From Phialocephala subalpina (lineage: Eukaryota > Ascomycota > Leotiomycetes > Helotiales > Mollisiaceae): 33,545 bases of DNA. Of the stretch, positions 1 to 9,939 are shown in pieces. Each line of letters starts with the position of its first letter. Position 1 is the stretch's first letter. The notes beneath the pieces are model-generated. The model saw only the letters and a list, made by a program, of their open reading frames with translations, searched no databases and was not told the DNA's origin. The DNA is taken from assembly GCA_900073065.1 (NCBI GenBank), contig FJOG01000002.1:254082-287626 (forward strand). Direction: 5' to 3'. The position numbers were made by a program, and so were the translations under genes.

Positions 1-1160
1 ATTTATATTCATTTTAAATTTTAATTTTATTGAAATAAAATTATTATTATTAAATTTATTTATAATTTTAAAAAATATTTTTTTGAAAATTTAAAAATTA
101 TTAAAATTTTAAATTAGAAAAAATATAATAATATTTCGGAAATTAAAATATTTATTTGAATTTATATTTATTATTAAATATAAATTTAAAATTTTGATTT
201 TATTTTTAAATTATTATATTAATTATTTAAAAAAAAATTTATTATATAATTCTTATAAAATAAAATTACATTTATATTAATATTTTATAAAATTCATTAT
301 AATTTTATAAATAAATAAAGAAATATATTTAATTAATATAATAATAAAAAAAGGAAAATATAATTCAATATAAATTAAAATTTTAAAATATTATTAAATA
401 GAATTATAATATAATAAATTTTTTGTTACAAAATTCTAAAGTATTTATAGAAAATATAATTTTAATTATATAATATTTATTTTATTTTTCAAATAAATAT
501 TAATATATTTATTATTTAATTTAATTAAATAATAATTAATTTTTTTTAACTTTTAATTTTTTATTAATTTATTAGAATATTTTTATTTAATTTCGAAATT
601 AAATATATTAAATAAATAATTTATATTATTATTATTATTAATTTATTTGAAAAATTATATTTAAAAATTAATAATTTCAAGAATAAAATAAATATTAACG
701 AATTTATTATAATAAAATTTAATTATATTAATAAAAAGAAATTCGATAATAATTAATTTAATTATTTTTAAAATATTATTTAATATTTAATAATTTTTAA
801 AAATAAAATTCTATAAATTAATTCGAGAATTTATTAATTATAATATTCGAAATAAAATATTATAAAAAATATTATTGAAATTTATTTTCTTCGATTTATT
901 TTAAATAATTTCGAATAATAATATATTATTTTAATTTAATTATATAATAAATTTAAATATATTGAATAAAAAAATATTTATTATCAAATAATTAATATAT
1001 ATTATTAAAAATATTATTACGAGAATATTTTAAATTTTATAATAAATTATAATAGTTATTAATATAAAAATAAAAATAAAAATAAATTTTTTTTTCGTTT
1101 AATTAAAATAAATATAATTAAATTCTTATAATATAAAAAACTCGATAATTTAATTATAAT
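1..1160. repeat. Extreme A/T block, probably RIP-degraded repeat DNA (left flank)
   Basis: Nearly every base is A or T, with only scattered G and C, and no reading frame of note. Many surviving cytosines sit in CpG (for example the TTCGAA and ATTCGAGA type words between 580 and 1030), and CC is essentially absent. The block stops abruptly at 1160, where GC-rich sequence starts. RIP in Pezizomycotina turns repeats into such DNA by C-to-T change. The original repeat can no longer be recognised. A centromere or AT isochore is an alternative. Confidence 0.75.
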
Positions 1161-1177
1161 CTCAGTACTGCGGTTTG
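1161..1177 (+). repeat. Left terminal inverted repeat of the candidate giant element
   Basis: The word CTCAGTACTGCGGTTTG begins at the first base of the GC island. Its reverse complement occurs at 33303-33319 with one mismatch, exactly where the island ends. A second shared word, CGGGTTT, follows inside both ends (about 1184-1190 here). The six bases just outside (1155-1160) read TATAAT, and the same hexamer occurs at 33328-33333, 8 bp beyond the right repeat. In A/T-rich DNA that hexamer is weak evidence for a target-site duplication. Confidence 0.6.
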
Positions 1178-1247
1178 CCCCCCCGGGTTTAGCGACCCGC
1201 CGCATCGGGCAAGGCGCGTGCACGAGCCTGCCGCCGCTTTCGACGTC

Positions 1248-1335
1248 TATAAAGACCGCGCCCTCCCCCCTCTTTAACCATCGTCCTCTTCCATCCTTCC
1301 CCAACACTCCCGTCGCTCGGTCGCTTCGTCTCGTC
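1248..1335 (+). promoter_or_regulatory. Promoter-like TATA box plus pyrimidine tract at the left end
   Basis: TATAAA at 1248-1253 is followed by a strongly C/T-rich stretch to about 1335 and an ATG at 1336. That ATG opens only a 27-codon proline-rich frame ending with TAA at 1417-1419. The arrangement resembles a fungal core promoter with a CT-rich transcription start region, but no convincing coding sequence follows. It lies about 85 bp inside the left inverted repeat and reads into the island. Confidence 0.3.
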
Positions 1336-2501
1336 ATGCGCCATCCTCCCCCTACCCCACCGCTGCCACCTCCGTTGGCCTCACCGCAGCTAAAGAGACC
1401 CTGGCGACACGCGGTTTAAAGCCAAAATCCTCGATCTTCCACCACAACTTCGATGCTCGTGAGCGTCCGCGACGGCGATTGACCCTCTGAACCACGTCGC
1501 ATTGGCCGAGATACGAGCATGAGCTGGATTTTATACACCTCCTGCTCGTCGTCGCACCATCACGACCCTCACGGCAGTGCTTGTCGGTGATTGCGATTGT
1601 GCATGCTTTGCCTTGGCCATGCCTCAGCGTCACGACATGGCCAATCAAGAAAATGCCGCACGACGACGTGGCTGGCTTCTGCCTAGCTACGCCGCAGGTT
1701 GATTGCGTGTTGGCGGTGGCGGCGTTTCGGTGAGCTCCTTTGACCCAGCGGAGGAGGTGGATTGCGTTTGTGTCCTGGACTTGGGCTGACCTGCAACAAG
1801 AAGGACCGATCTCTGCGTACGTGGCAGGAGGAGATTGGATGGTTGGAGTTCCGGCTCTAGTATCCTGCACTCTGAAATTCGATATCCCCTCTTTCGAAAA
1901 CCGTCATACGACCCCGCCCGTCGACGCAACTGCTGCGATTCACCTTCCGAGCTGTTAATACAGGGATGGAGAGATGGAGGAAATCCATTCCAGGTTCGAA
2001 ATGGGCAAGGCGGAGGAGCAGGAATTGCAGATCCCCGCACGATCTCTCGATCGGCGGCTACGCTGTCGGATACATGGGTGGGACGGGCAGGTGGTAAAGT
2101 GCAGGCAGACCCGGAGCCTTTTGACCTCGGAATCTGCAACATCCAGCCATTGCACGCTTGGCAGAATGAGTTGGACGCCTTGGCGGCCTGCATGAGGATC
2201 ATTTTCTCTGCACGCTGGTGACTAGGTGTGCGTCAGGCGATGGTCTTCTTGGTTCAGGAAGGTCGTATGGGCTCAGCTCTGCATGGGATGGCGGGTTGAA
2301 TCCCTTACAACGTCGAGCGCTGCCTCGCGGGCGGATTTCTCCATGCAACTTTTGTGCGCTGTGCCGTTTCTCTTGGCGTTTTGGATGGATGAAGACTGGG
2401 TTGGCAGCGATGGCATGGCAGTTGTGAGCGGCAAATGGGGCACGGAGAGCGAGCTGGATGAACAGGCCCATCTTCGTTCAGCGTTTACCTGTGGGCCGGC
2501 C

Positions 2502-2508
2502 ATATAAG
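2502..2508 (+). promoter_or_regulatory. TATA box of the SANT/AT-hook gene
   Basis: An ATATAAG word lies about 95 bp upstream of the ATG chosen for the next gene (2602) and about 40 bp upstream of an alternative in-frame ATG at 2545. Its position argues against starting translation at the still earlier ATG at 2458. Confidence 0.4.
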
Positions 2509-2601
2509 CCTTCTGTATCTCCTGCTTCAAAAAAATCTCAGGTCATGAAATCAGCAATTTTGCAGGACCAACTTCTTCTATCCACTTCAAATCCTTTCGC
2601 A

Positions 2602-4647
2602 ATGGCAACTGTCGATCTGAGTCATGTTCAATTTTGGCAGCCCCCTCTGAACCCAACATCCTCCAAACGTGCTTCACCGCACATACGCAAGAATGGCAGA
2701 TCTGGCCCGACAACTAGCTCACGCGATCAGCCAGCGTCACTAGACAACAAAGCAGACGAAATACTCAGCAGGCCTGATAACCTGTTCAAGTCTGCAGTCG
2801 CACTGGCCCAGTACCAGGGGCGTGACTCTGCAATTCATCAGGAAGATGATGCAGTCGGAGCTCAAGGTACGAAGAGAGAGGACTCTAGAGATGAACAACT
2901 AATCTGATGTGGGTATCGCAGGCCGTGATCACACCAACTGCGACAACGAAGCAGACGGCGACTTACCATCGGTCGACGAGCCCCTAGCTCAGATTTCGCG
3001 CAGGGTGATCTCGACAGCATACCAGAACTCTGAAGATACCCTGCAGCATCTCGAGGGGCCTGCTCTTGACACAAGTGGCCGTCTCGATCGAAAACAGCCG
3101 AGATTGGATGATGGTGGAGGCGACAGCCAAGGCACTCGAGGTATGCGCGTCGGCTCTCTATCACCATGCAAGCAGTTTCCTGACAATATGCAGACAGACC
3201 GGTGATTCTCGAAGATGGCGAGTCAGATACTCCCAACCCCGAAGCCACTGCCGAGTCGAGCAAGCCAACTGATCCGCCTGGCCACGGACCATGGTGGGAT
3301 GTCGAAGACGGCTGCTTCGTTGACGACGACCTCCATCCAATTCCTCCGCTCGAGCAGGAAGGTTTGGCTTCTACGCCCGCCCAAGACCAGCTTCACACTC
3401 GCCAACACTCCCCTAGGGCATCACAGGACCAGATCAACCAACATAGTGATGACAGAACAACGAGAAGCGAGCAAGTGTCCTACACTCTACCTCAACCGTT
3501 GGACGAGAACGGTGGAGGGGGGAGTGAGGGAAACGTCTCTGACCTTGAAAGGGACATGGAACTGGCTTTCGGAGAGCAAGAGGAGTTGTCAGCTACCTCT
3601 CCTAGCTCCCCACGCCCTTGTCGCTCTGCTGAGCCATCGCACTCTCAGATTGATCGGGATCATGGCCAAGGCAGATTAGAGGAGCTCGGATACAGTTCAC
3701 GGCTTCGTAGTCAGGAGGACAAGGAAGGCCCGCGCGAGCAACAAGAACAGGAGGAGGGAGCAGTAGATGAGATGAGGCAGGAGGTAGTGATGGAGGAGGA
3801 GGAGGAGGAGGAGGACGACGACGACAATGGGGAGCAGCAGCACCAGGACGAGGAGACCAGCAGCGGCATCCACCATTCCGAGAGCAGTGGCCATAGTCGT
3901 CATGACACAGATGACGACGACGACGAGGAACCACGACCTGCAAAGCGGCGGAAGCTGCCCCCGGTATCAACCGACGTGGCTCTTACGCCTCTTGAGCATA
4001 GCCCAACACCCCACCTCAGACGGCCTCACAGCCTTACGCCATCCTCAACCGCGCCACCTGAGATGGGCGATGCGCAGTCCCAGGCCGATCACGGGCACCC
4101 ACCAACTCTCGCAGACGATGGCCAGCACCACCACCATCCTCTAGGAGCCTCTCGAAATCCCTCGGCTACGGTAAAGTCGGCACCACTTGCGGAGTATCAG
4201 GAGTGGCCCTTCCAAGGCTTTCTCAAACGCATCAGGATCGGGGATGATGTGACGTACAATCTTGAGTTCACACTGCCATCGATCTCGGAACACCTTCACT
4301 TACCGATTGATCCCAAAGCATTGGATATCTGTTCTAGTAAGGAGGCGCCGGCAAAGGCTTCGACCCATCACGAGGCTGCCGCACATTCCAAGACACGTCA
4401 AGCACCGTTGCAGCCTAAGAAGAAGCGGAAGCATGTTAAATGGACAGTAAAAGAGGATGCGACGGTGCTCAAGATGAGGGACGAGGATGGCTGCTCGTGG
4501 GAAGAGATCCATGACGCCCTCCCCCACCGGACCCTAGTGACGATCCAGGCACACTACTATGCCATCCGAGCGGGTGTTGGTGAAGTCGATGTATCGGGTG
4601 GCCAGCAGCAGAAGAGGCGGCGAGGCCGGCCCCGGAAGCAATCGTGA
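2602..4647 (+). CDS. SANT/Myb-like, AT-hook nuclear protein
   Basis: Three exons fit in frame: 2602-2866, 2922-3140 and 3194-4647. Introns of 55 and 53 bp have GTACG..CAG and GTATG..CAG ends, giving 645 aa. Most of the protein is low-complexity and acidic, with a Glu/Asp run encoded by a GAG/GAC repeat near 3792-3825 and a basic RPAKRRK-type nuclear signal after it. A segment beginning EWPFQGFLKRI (about 4200-4310) looks structured. Near the C terminus, KWTVKEDATVLKMRDEDGCS starts a SANT/Myb-like DNA-binding domain (roughly residues 570-620), and the end RRRGRPRKQS is an AT-hook. I infer a nuclear DNA-binding protein of a lineage-expanded fungal family; its targets are unknown. It is open throughout, unlike many neighbours. 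The start is uncertain (2545 and 2458 are in frame). Confidence 0.7.
3792..3825 (+). repeat. GAG/GAC trinucleotide run inside the SANT/AT-hook gene
   Basis: Consecutive GAG then GAC triplets encode an uninterrupted Glu then Asp tract in the acidic middle of the protein. As a microsatellite it should vary in length between strains. Confidence 0.7.
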
Positions 4648-5366
4648 GGCTAGCTGTGAAGTTGTAGGAAGGGCATGAGATTTTCAGAGGTGTTATGGGA
4701 AGTGGTGGGAAGTGGTGGTTTTGTCTATAGACATTACGGATTGATGGTCCGTAGTTGGAGGCTGTGATGTTGGGTGTTGGCAATGTGGTTTCCTTTGAGC
4801 TTGCTTTCTGCAAGATTCAAGCGAAGCCGAGCAAGCACAGCCCGTGGTCAAAGCTGGATGAGCAGCGCGCGAAGCACCACAAAAGAAACGATGAGAAATA
4901 AGTCACGCCTTCATTTGCTTCGATGGCATCATGTATCGTACAGCTTTCCCGAAGCCCTGTGTAGCAAACAATGTTGATGCCCAGTCATCGCCTCCCCGTG
5001 CATTTACATACTACTCTTTCTCAAAGGGCTGATTGCCTCATCATCGCCACAATCTAGTTGCCCATGCCTTGTCTTCTTGCTGGCTTGCCCGTCGTCCATC
5101 ATGACCATGACGTCTTGCGCAAAACATGAATCGTGTTCTGACTTCAAGGCCTCTCCACTCTTGACCAATCCTGCACTGGGTTCACACGTGACTGCTTTAC
5201 GTCATACTCGAGAAGCTTGGCGGCCAGAGTCGCGACAACACCACGATTGTTTACGTGCGCTGCTTCAATGCGTTCAACCACCTCAATGCTGCAATCACCG
5301 CACGCCCTTTCACAAATTCAATTTCCGATCTGATATTACCATCCGAAGCATGCGACCAGACTCGAA
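4648..5366. other. Intergenic region, no supported gene
   Basis: It holds the 3' flank of the SANT/AT-hook gene and the 5' flank of the next ORF. Small frames exist (for example 4774-4977 and 5077-5370, plus strand) but show no domain or splice-supported extension. I see no RNA gene or repeat. Confidence 0.5.
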
Positions 5367-5900
5367 ATGAACGAAGACGATATTCAAAAGAAACAAGACC
5401 GTCCCTCCGCGGAAAAACATATCTTCGAAAGACATTGTGAAAGCCGGCTTCTTGATCCGATAGAGACCGAGATTCAGGGCCATGGTATACCAGATCCGTG
5501 TGGCAGGAGCATCGAGGACTACAATGCTCCTCTAGGTACGGAGTCTCCATGGGACACTCCGTGGGGCACGTCTCCATGGGGCACTTCTCCCTGGGGCACG
5601 TCTCCACGCAGCCCATCCCCATACGGCACTTCTCCACACGGCACTCCTCCACGCAAAACTTCTTCATGCGGCACATCTCCTGACGGTACGGACGCAACAC
5701 AAAGCTCGACTATACATAGCTCACAGTTGCCGCTTGTTGGCTGCGAGGACGACATCCTGATTCCAACTGTTGGGCAGATTAATGCCACTTTTACAACTGG
5801 CCAAAGGATGCGGAGTTCATATGTCAGCAGTGCAGAACAATTCCCACCTGGTGCCCTGCTAGCCTGCTGCTTGCAACCGCGATTTCCCCCCCCTTCCTGA
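5367..5900 (+). CDS. Hypothetical protein with Gly-Thr-Ser-Pro pentapeptide repeats
   Basis: An uninterrupted 177-codon frame from an ATG at 5367. The N-terminal 60 residues are charged, followed by about ten imperfect pentapeptides of the type GTSPW/GTSPH/GTPPR encoded by a 15-bp minisatellite, then about 70 unremarkable residues. It has no recognisable domain, signal peptide or membrane segment. Because the repeat unit is a multiple of three, several frames on both strands stay open (the reverse strand gives a Cys/Met/Glu-rich repeat), so openness is weak evidence of coding. It precedes the broken STAND-like gene in a different frame and could be a decayed 5' exon of it. Confidence 0.35.
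   Translation: MNEDDIQKKQDRPSAEKHIFERHCESRLLDPIETEIQGHGIPDPCGRSIEDYNAPLGTESPWDTPWGTSPWGTSPWGTSPRSPSPYGTSPHGTPPRKTSSCGTSPDGTDATQSSTIHSSQLPLVGCEDDILIPTVGQINATFTTGQRMRSSYVSSAEQFPPGALLACCLQPRFPPPS
5536..5693 (+). repeat. 15-bp coding minisatellite
   Basis: About ten imperfect tandem units of the form GGCACGTCTCCATGG. The central units (about 5560-5610) are nearly identical and the outer ones diverged, which suggests unequal exchange in the middle. The unit length keeps all frames open across the array. Confidence 0.8.
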
Positions 5901-5919
5901 AAACATACGTGGGAAGCGA

Positions 5920-7513
5920 TTGATCAGTGGGCAGGCCTTATGGAATATTCCATGCCCAGAACTGGCCAATGCAGACGTGGGAAGTTCTGATGGTCTGGGC
6001 AGCACTGATGATGAGCCTTGGAACCCGGAGCATGTCTTTGGCGCCCAGAAGACTTTTTGTCTTTGGATAAAGAAGCCTATCATATGTGGAATATCCTCAG
6101 AATCTACCTTCGGTAAGGATCGACTACCAGGTCCGAATGGCCTTGCCATCCTCACACTCTGCTGGTCATAGATCTTCTCGGTACGCCTCCTCGAGATGCA
6201 GCATAGGCGCATAGGATACTCTGCAATCATGTCCCCTATCTTAACGTGCAGTTTCGGCTTGCAGCAGAAAGACGTTATTTTGTCCCTTGGTTACTCATCA
6301 AAGAAGCTAGTGCGGTGGCTCTGCGCGGTTCTAGCACCTGGGGTGGGATGGCTTGCCAAAGGGAGTGTGCCGCCTTGGACTGCGCACTGCAACCAAGATG
6401 TTCGATTCATTATCAGCACCGAGCTATCGGCGAATGAAATTGTCCAGGAGGAACCTCCTTCTTTTACTGAGGCTGTCGACCTTATTCTCCTGAGTATCTT
6501 AGATGTGCCGTTCGATGCCGCAAATGAGGACCTTGGATACGTCTTGCGACAAAGCAATAGCTTCAAGACAGATACTCTTGGGCATGGTCGTTGGCTGATG
6601 ACAACAGGGAGCTTCAAAAATTGGCTATCAGGGGGGAGATCAGACATCCTTCTTGTTGATGGCCACAGTGACGAAGATAAGATGGGCAAGACTTCCCCAA
6701 TGTCGGTCTTCTGTGCTACCTTCGTCGCCAGTGTCGTCAAACTTCGATCGACCATTGTTCTGCACTTCTTCTGCGGTCAGCACGTGACTTTCGAGGATAC
6801 TCTCAGAGGACCTCACGGTTTGCTTCGAAGTTTAATCTGTCAACTCCTATTGTACCCAAATACAGCTGAGCCAAATCTTGAGATGCTAAGCCAGCAGGAG
6901 TTATGCAACGATTTGAGAGGATATGAGCTCGATGCCCTTCGTCACCTGTTTCAACAGCTTGTCTAGCAAATTCCAACAGGTACACTTGTGTTTTGTATCA
7001 TCGATAGCCTCTCGGAGTACGAAACACGCATGAATAACTCGACTGAAGACTTGCGATCTGTCGTTGACGGACTACAATCAATTGTTCGCGACCAAAATCA
7101 GGCTGGCCCTACTATTGATAACAAGCGTAAACAAAAGCACAGAAATTGTGAAGCAGATTCCACTACAAGAACGCGTCTCGTTGCGCGCAGGCAACGTACA
7201 TAGTGGTCCAATCTCCGAGCAAGCATTCTTCGCAGAGGTTTCGAAGGCGAAGGCATCCATCGAAGCAGCTAGACCTCAGCTCCAGGGACTACCATGGACC
7301 GATAGCAACATACAGCCTGCTCAGGCAACTTGGGATATATCGAGGTTAAGGATAAAAGGCGCATCTGCCATTCCTGAGCTATTACACTGGGCGACTCCCC
7401 AGCGCGTTGCAGACTCTCGTTGGCTCCGAAAGGTTTCCTTCACCAGTACCACAACAATAGGCAGCTACGCAACCGCCACCGGAAAGTTATCCTTATCGAT
7501 ATCGATAAGTTGA
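5920..7513 (+). pseudogene. Broken fungal STAND/NACHT-like NTPase gene
   Basis: One frame reads from about 5920 to about 7090 with only two stops, TAG at 6169-6171 and TAG at 6964-6966. Coding then continues in the next frame to 7513, so one indel near 7090-7110 is implied. Landmarks of a fungal STAND-type family appear in order: LAILTLCWS, then (after the first stop) RLLEMQHRRIGYS; WLCAVLAPGVGWLAKG; DILLVDGHSDEDKMGKTSP as a diverged P-loop region; VLHFFCGQHVTFEDTLRGP; LLRSLICQLLL; and, after the second stop, LVFCIIDSLSEYE as a Walker B-like strand. Intact members are thought to act as signal-transducing NTPases in non-self recognition. This copy lacks a C-terminal repeat domain and cannot be translated whole. 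The family call is from memory of its motifs. Confidence 0.6.
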
Positions 7514-9004
7514 ATATGGGTGACCCGTAGACGGGGACAGTATGTCCTGACACCTTGTTTCAAAAAGCAAGTTTGTTAAGTGCAGTTGGAGGGGCGCCTG
7601 TTCAATCACTGATCGATTGCTTGGACAAACGCATATAAATGAGGATTTTCATTGGCCTTGGTATAGATTAGTCAGGATTCCCTAGTAATACTATAAATGC
7701 TTACAGGAATCTGAGCCTCCAATGATAATATCGCAAGAATTCCTTCAGAAGTCTTCCCCATCCAGCCAAGGGCCTCAAGCTAGTGAAGGAGATGTTCCTG
7801 GAGGAACTGATGGACTTCGTTGTTGTCGCGAAGCTAGCTAATACTGTCTGGGTTCGAATCTGATGCCCCGCAGCCGTACTCAGCCCCATAGGGCTTAGCT
7901 TGCCGCTTACCAACCCCGCTGTTGTCGAAACCCCGCGTCACAGAAGACAAGTGGCGCTGGGGGATACACCCGCAGTGAAATCCTGGTATCCATTCTCAAA
8001 TAGTGAGTCATTTACCTGGCGTGCATCGGAGGGTTCCGAATGCAGCATGCACCCCATGCTACATATCTGTCGGCATTGATTGTGAGCCCCATTTGAAGCA
8101 CAGTTACACAGACTTGATTGGCAGCAGTTGTTCCCCTATGTTGTTGGCGTTGGTGGGGCAATTTGAACTGGTGGGGTCAGCTCCAATCGTTCCAACCGCC
8201 CGCTGTTTCAAAACAAACGGTTTCCAAGGTTCGTCTGACCCTGACGGCGCAATTCGAGCTCCGTCTTACTGTTCTGTTGGTTGGTGCCACATTTAGCCGA
8301 GAGGGCATTGGCCAATCCTCAGACAGTATCGCCCTTAACAAAAAAAGGGGAGGCTGGGAATGCGGCTCCGTTTTCCTGAGCGTGCGGCGCAAGAGAAGTT
8401 TGTCGGCAGGGGTTAGACTTTTGGTTAGCTCCCCGCCAATAGAAAGCGGGGTTTTGGATCGAACCCTCGTTTTCCCGCAAATCATGACTTATTCCCAAAA
8501 GCTAACGAAGGCGCTTAGCAGAGGATTCCCACCCCAGTGCCCTTCGCTTGATATCACTTTTGCCTATTTAATTGGTAGGTGAGTCGCCGTAAATGTTGTC
8601 CAGTGACCGCTAACCCGCATACGTCATATCAACAAGGGATGTCCCGACGCCCAATCATTCTTTAGCGCCGCTCAATTTTGTTGGAGGTGCCTGCCCCATG
8701 TGACTGCGGCTCTCGATAGCCTTGACCCCTCCACGAGCAGATCGCTTTTGCGGAGCTTCCGCTGCCAATCATATGCTAGGAACGCGCTTTTGGACGAAAC
8801 AAGCCGCTAACCTAGCAATACCATTGGATCAAACAGTTCCTGAGTGCATCTTGTTGCCTGGAGTATACACACAGTGGCCGAGCATATGATATACAATCAA
8901 ACTTCCTCTGCTGATGAACCACGAAGATCAACATCCACTGCTTTTATCAGCCACAGGGATATCTAGTAAGTTCTATCAACCCCAGATACGTAGAGCCTTT
9001 AGAA
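7514..9004. other. Gene-poor stretch with possible coding debris
   Basis: No frame here has a recognisable domain. A short run on the plus strand near 7730-7860, beginning FRSLPHPAKGLKLVKEMFLE, looks like coding debris, perhaps of the preceding STAND-like gene, but I cannot assign it. The 155-codon frame at 8118-8582 has no family features. I see no tRNA. Confidence 0.4.
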
Positions 9005-9881
9005 TTGACCAGCTGCTGGGCCAAATTTAGCAAAATGTCTACGAACACATTCCTTCTGAGTCGGGACCAGGTCTTCTACACGCCGGGCTTGGAAGATTCA
9101 GGCAGACGGAGTATGGGCATTTCCACACGGAACGACGGATCCAAAGTCAACGTAGTACTCGAATGGAGAGTATCGGCCTCTGCGGACTTAGGGGCACGTG
9201 TTGCTAAGGCACTAGAAAATATTCCGACTAATGAGGATGTGAACCGGCCTAAAGAGATTCGCACCTTAAAATTTGAAGGCCTTTTCACCGTCCAAGAACA
9301 ATCCCTTTTCTGCCTTTGTCTACGAGTGTCCTCAGAAACTTCTGAACCTTCGGGATATGCTTCTGATAATCGCGAAGCCTTCTGGGGACGATAGAGGCAA
9401 ACTTGCTGCCATAATTGCGACATAGATTAGATCCCTCAACGTCCATTTCAGACTTCGGCATGCGGGCTTACGAACTGAGAGCTTTATCTTCTTCGGCGAT
9501 GCCAAAAAGCCAAATCTCACTAATCTTTACCTTCTAGATTAGGGACGTCCCTTTTCCCCTAGCATCTACGAACACCCCGAGTATCAGGCAGGCTAATCCC
9601 TCTGGTTCCACGATGTTTGGTCTCTGATGATAATATTATCCGAGATCGCAGAGTAAAAACCCGTTAATGGAACTTTTCAGGACGCATATAAGTTATCACG
9701 AAAGAAGTTACAGAGGAAAAAGGAGGTAATAGACGCTAGCTGGAAGGGCGATCAGACTGCGAAGGTTATATAGTATGGCTTCAAGTTTCTTGAGAAAGAT
9801 CGCTCTACGCTCGAGAGCCTTAGCAGGAAAAAAGTCAAGCGTTTCTTCGATACACTCTGCAGTCTTATCGACGGACCTTGA
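9005..9881 (+). pseudogene. Broken fungal protein-kinase-like gene (HeLo/DUF7580-type kinase-like fold)
   Basis: The first frame (9005 to about 9300) contains RDQVFYTPGLEDSGRRSMG, then KVNVVLEWR, resembling the glycine-loop/VAIK region of fungal kinase-like proteins linked to HeLo domains, then GARVAKALENI and KFEGLF. Coding continues in another frame: AFVYECPQKLLNLRDMLLII (hinge), stop at 9422-9424, LRHAGLRTESFIFFGDAKKP (equivalent to the catalytic-loop region, without an HRD motif), a TAG at 9538-9540, then IYEHPEYQ and HDVWSLMIILSEIAE, which match the activation-segment and helix F landmarks. More coding-like sequence in the 9720-9881 stretch (beginning KKEVIDASWKGD) also contains a stop. 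At least three stops and one frameshift make it a pseudogene. Intact relatives are implicated in fungal programmed cell death. Confidence 0.5.
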
Positions 9882-9939
9882 AAAGTGTGATGACGGAGGC
9901 ATCTATTATGTAGCACCATGAAAATGTCCACTTTTATGA

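Larger units (their letters stand above)
1161..2501. other. GC-rich left end of the island, no supported gene
   Basis: About 1.3 kb between the left boundary and the first convincing gene. Several overlapping frames stay open on both strands (for example minus strand 2202-1687 and plus strand 1835-2221), but none shows a recognisable domain, and their composition looks like chance openness in GC-rich DNA. Apart from a TATA/pyrimidine promoter-like stretch near 1248 and the TATA box near 2502, I see nothing functional. Confidence 0.5.

Noticed and set aside
1155..1160. TATAAT as a definite target-site duplication
   Set aside because: It does match 33328-33333, but in almost pure A/T DNA a shared hexamer is expected by chance, and the right copy is 8 bp away from the repeat; kept only as a hint.
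1687..2202. 171-codon minus-strand open frame
   Set aside because: GC-rich region where several frames are open by chance; no domain or splice-supported extension, and it overlaps equally long plus-strand frames.
3602..3970. Pro/His/Arg-rich minus-strand frame inside the SANT/AT-hook gene
   Set aside because: Shadow of the acidic GAG/GAC-rich coding strand.
5251..5700. Cys-rich minus-strand frame over the minisatellite
   Set aside because: The pattern comes from the reverse reading of a 15-bp repeat; nothing outside the repeat supports coding.
7845..7875. TGGGTTCGAATCTGATGCCCCGC resembles a tRNA T-arm
   Set aside because: The bases on either side of the TTCGAAT loop cannot form a 5-bp stem, and no D-arm, anticodon arm or acceptor stem is found around it.
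8435..8475. GGATCGAACCC word, like a reverse-strand tRNA T-arm
   Set aside because: No matching acceptor, anticodon or D stems on the minus strand.
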